Shown here in pieces: positions 62,115-64,000 of a stretch of 64,000 nt of DNA. The stretch's first letter is position 1, and each line of letters starts with the position of its first letter. Below the pieces are notes generated by a model, which did not search any database, had not been told where the DNA came from, and saw only the letters and a program-made list of their open reading frames with translations. Origin of the DNA: Kineosporiaceae bacterium (lineage in GTDB: Bacteria > Actinomycetota > Actinomycetes > Actinomycetales > Kineosporiaceae); contig JADJPO010000002.1 of the NCBI GenBank assembly GCA_016713225.1, positions 1-64,000 on the forward strand, given 5' to 3'. A program made the position numbers and the translations under genes.

Positions 62115-62832
62115 CCCCGAACATCCCGAGGCCACCGATCCCGCCCTGGGGGTTCTGGCTGGGCGTCGAGGCGGCGACCCACTGGGTGAACGCTGCCGGG
62201 TTGCGGGACTGCACCAGCACCCTGCCCGGGCCGGTGAAGTCGAAGACGAAGCCCTCGCCGGTCTTCATCGACTGGAACATGCGGCCCTCGACCGCCTGGC
62301 GCATCCGGAAGGTGATGTGCAGGTCGTAGGCGACGACGTGCCCGGTGTCGATGGTCACGCTCTGCCCCGGCTCGAGGTCGAAGAAGTCGATCGCGCCGTA
62401 CACGCTCACCAGGGCCTCGCCCTGACCGGTGGCGCGCAGACCGAAGCCGCCCTCGCCGCCGAACAGGTTGGCCATGCCACCCCACTGGGTGTCGACCTGG
62501 ACGCCGTGCGAGTTGGCGATCCAGTTGCTGCGGCCGAGGAAGAACGGTCGCTCAGGGCTGATCGGGATCGCGACGACGTCACCGGGCAGGACGCCGGCGA
62601 CGTCCACCCAGCCGCCCTGAGCCGGCGCGGTGTAAGTGGTGACGAAGAATGACTCCCCACCCAGGGCCGCCCGCTTGAGGCCCTTGAGGATGCCGCCCTC
62701 GGCCTTGGACTGGAGCTGCACCCCGGTCGAGTGGGCGAGCATGGCACCGCCCTCGACCCGCATCGGTTCGCCCGGAGCCAGGTGGCAGCGGGCCACCGTG
62801 AACGAGGGGTTGTGTCGCAACTGGACCTGCAT
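62107..62832 (-). CDS. AIM24 family protein
   Basis: 241 aa, ATG behind GAGGAGAA. It forms a beta-rich TIGR00266/AIM24 fold; characteristic parts are PGEPMRVEGGAMLAHSTGVQLQSKAEGG, LKRAALGGESFFVTTYTAP, and late GQSVTIDTGHVVAYDLHITF. A Gly-rich tail ends GGLGMFGGD. The biochemical role in bacteria is not settled; the mitochondrial homologue affects membrane organisation. It overlaps the lipid-kinase gene, so a shared membrane-related role is plausible. Confidence 0.88.
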   Translation of the reverse strand: MQVQLRHNPSFTVARCHLAPGEPMRVEGGAMLAHSTGVQLQSKAEGGILKGLKRAALGGESFFVTTYTAPAQGGWVDVAGVLPGDVVAIPISPERPFFLGRSNWIANSHGVQVDTQWGGMANLFGGEGGFGLRATGQGEALVSVYGAIDFFDLEPGQSVTIDTGHVVAYDLHITFRMRQAVEGRMFQSMKTGEGFVFDFTGPGRVLVQSRNPAAFTQWVAASTPSQNPQGGIGGLGMFGGD

Positions 62833-63167
62833 GGTGGGTCGTTCTCCTCACGCCGAGGGCCGGAGCGGGTCGTCCGGCCGGTGACCGATCACGTCGGGAC
62901 AACTACACCAGGTCGCGCGCACCAGGTGTGGTCGCGTGGTCACTGTGGCGCGTCGATGATCGTGAAATCGGCGCCTGCTCAGGCGAAAACAGAACCTTTA
63001 CTGTCACTGCGTAGTGTCTTGAACACCTTGGGTGCAACCGTGTGCAGCAGCACTCGGGAGACGCTACCTTGGCCCAATCTTCTCGCGCCCGGCTGTATGA
63101 GCGGGGTCGTTCACGGGCGTTCTGAAGACCGAGGCCTTCCCCCTTGACTCGGTTTCCGGAGGAGCAC
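62833..63167. promoter_or_regulatory. divergent promoter region, no gene seen
   Basis: 335 bp between the AIM24 operon and the helical-repeat gene. It contains a small CGCCTG-CT-CAGGCG hairpin near 62974-62990 and a locally AT-richer stretch (gaaaacagaaccttta) that could be promoter DNA. No small gene or RNA is recognisable. Confidence 0.4.
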
Positions 63168-64000
63168 GTGTACGCCGATGGTGCAGCCGCGCCCAAAATG
63201 TTCCATGCCCTGCTCCAGTGGGCCGTCAACCTCAGGAGCCTGGGCGATCTGCCGAGCGCCTGCTCCGCCGCCGAGGCGCTGTGCCGTGAGGCACAGACCG
63301 CGGCCGAGCTGCGCCAATCCCATCGACTCCTCGCCGAGCTGCGCGAGGCGACGGGCGATCTCGCCGGTGCTCGTCAGGTCCGCGAGTTCCTCGCCGACCT
63401 GGCGCGACGGGTGGCCTCGGTCGAGCCGACGGCCAACCACCAGGTCGACCTGCTGACCGCGCTGGACGAGCTCGGCGACCTCGCCCGCAAGCTCGGTGAC
63501 CACTGGACGGTTCTGGAGTGCCACGGCAACCACGGCCGGGCGGCCGTGTTGCGTGAGCTGGTACGTCGTCACGGTGACCAGGTGAGCCTGCAGACGGAGT
63601 TGTGCTACAGCCTGCGCCGGGCAGGCAACGCCGCGCGTGAGATCGGCTCGTACGAGGAGGCCCGCAACCTGCTCGAGGAGCGGCTCACCACCGCCCGGGT
63701 GACCTGTTCGGCCGACCCGGTGGATCACCGGTTGGTCGCCCTGGTCGCCGCCGCGCTGGCCGATCTGGGCGCGTTGTTGCTGACGCTGCGCGAGCCTCGG
63801 GCCGAGGTGCTGCTGCGCGAGGAGCTCGGGTTGCGTACCTGGCTGGAGTCGGTTCGTCCCGGCGACGCCCGGGCCCGCCAGGAGCTCGCCACCTGCCACG
63901 TGGCGATGACCGCGGTGGGTGTCGACACCGGTCAGCACAAGGCGATCGCGACCGCCCTGCTCTCGCAGATCGAGCTGGAGGGTGCGCTCGACCCGAGCGG
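63168..64000 (+). CDS. TPR-like helical repeat protein, 3' end outside window
   Basis: Open frame from GTG 63168 (GGAGG 5 nt upstream; TTG 63144 is an alternative) to the window end, at least 277 aa. It is Leu/Ala/Arg/Glu-rich and helical, with units such as LGDLPSACSAAEALCREAQ, ATGDLAGARQVREFLADLA and IGSYEEARNLLEERLTTAR that look like tetratricopeptide repeats. Its composition resembles the proteins at 13316-15334. No catalytic motif is visible in this part; a further domain may lie beyond the window. Confidence 0.65.
   Translation, partial: MYADGAAAPKMFHALLQWAVNLRSLGDLPSACSAAEALCREAQTAAELRQSHRLLAELREATGDLAGARQVREFLADLARRVASVEPTANHQVDLLTALDELGDLARKLGDHWTVLECHGNHGRAAVLRELVRRHGDQVSLQTELCYSLRRAGNAAREIGSYEEARNLLEERLTTARVTCSADPVDHRLVALVAAALADLGALLLTLREPRAEVLLREELGLRTWLESVRPGDARARQELATCHVAMTAVGVDTGQHKAIATALLSQIELEGALDPS

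Overview
The window is about 70% GC, dense with genes, and carries typical actinobacterial families: a DUF222/13E12 HNH protein, F420-linked PPOX and DDN-like enzymes, a mycobacterial DinB2-type polymerase and a LexA box of the Gram-positive/actinobacterial type. Many genes have a TANNNT -10 element only 5-7 nt before the start codon, as in leaderless transcripts. It is most likely chromosomal DNA of a high-GC actinomycete; I cannot name the genus.

1-15.4 kb is accessory in character. It has a truncated membrane protein, a secreted lipase coupled to a membrane-anchored partner, and a decayed IS256-type element (3079-6664) with imperfect inverted repeats and a probable 8-bp target duplication. 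A group II intron (3837-6010) sits inside its transposase gene. Next come the 3' part of a tRNA-Ser(UGA), a probable attachment site, and a Fic AMP-transferase behind two copies of a palindromic operator. A TetR regulator with repeated half-sites faces an oxidoreductase/membrane-protein operon. A probable phosphorothioate-reading HNH nuclease and two helical-repeat proteins close the region.

15.6-30 kb holds a methyl-accepting chemotaxis protein and a heliorhodopsin divergent from a SOUL haem-binding protein. It also has a SRPBCC/DUF4389/CYTH operon with a homopolymer frameshift, and an alpha/beta-hydrolase plus MacB-like ABC exporter operon. Two nearly identical 140-aa genes lie 9.83 kb apart. 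The second of these precedes a large 2OG-Fe(II) oxygenase, which is followed by a SWIM/SNF2 helicase.

33-44 kb contains an unusual histidine kinase overlapping its response regulator, a 3-hydroxyacyl-CoA dehydrogenase, and a haem-ligand-less globin-like protein coupled to a FIST sensor protein. A YceH-methyltransferase fusion, endonuclease IV, a DinB2-type polymerase and a DDN-like protein form two divergent leaderless pairs.

44-64 kb carries surface and secreted proteins (lipoproteins, a GH26-like hydrolase, a beta-helix lipoprotein), a crotonase-family enzyme, cobO under a cobalamin riboswitch, a four-gene ABC transporter, a HAD protein, a cupin, idi, and the DUF222-HNH gene under a LexA box. 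A PPOX protein, a diacylglycerol-kinase-like enzyme, an AIM24 protein and a helical-repeat protein running off the end complete it.
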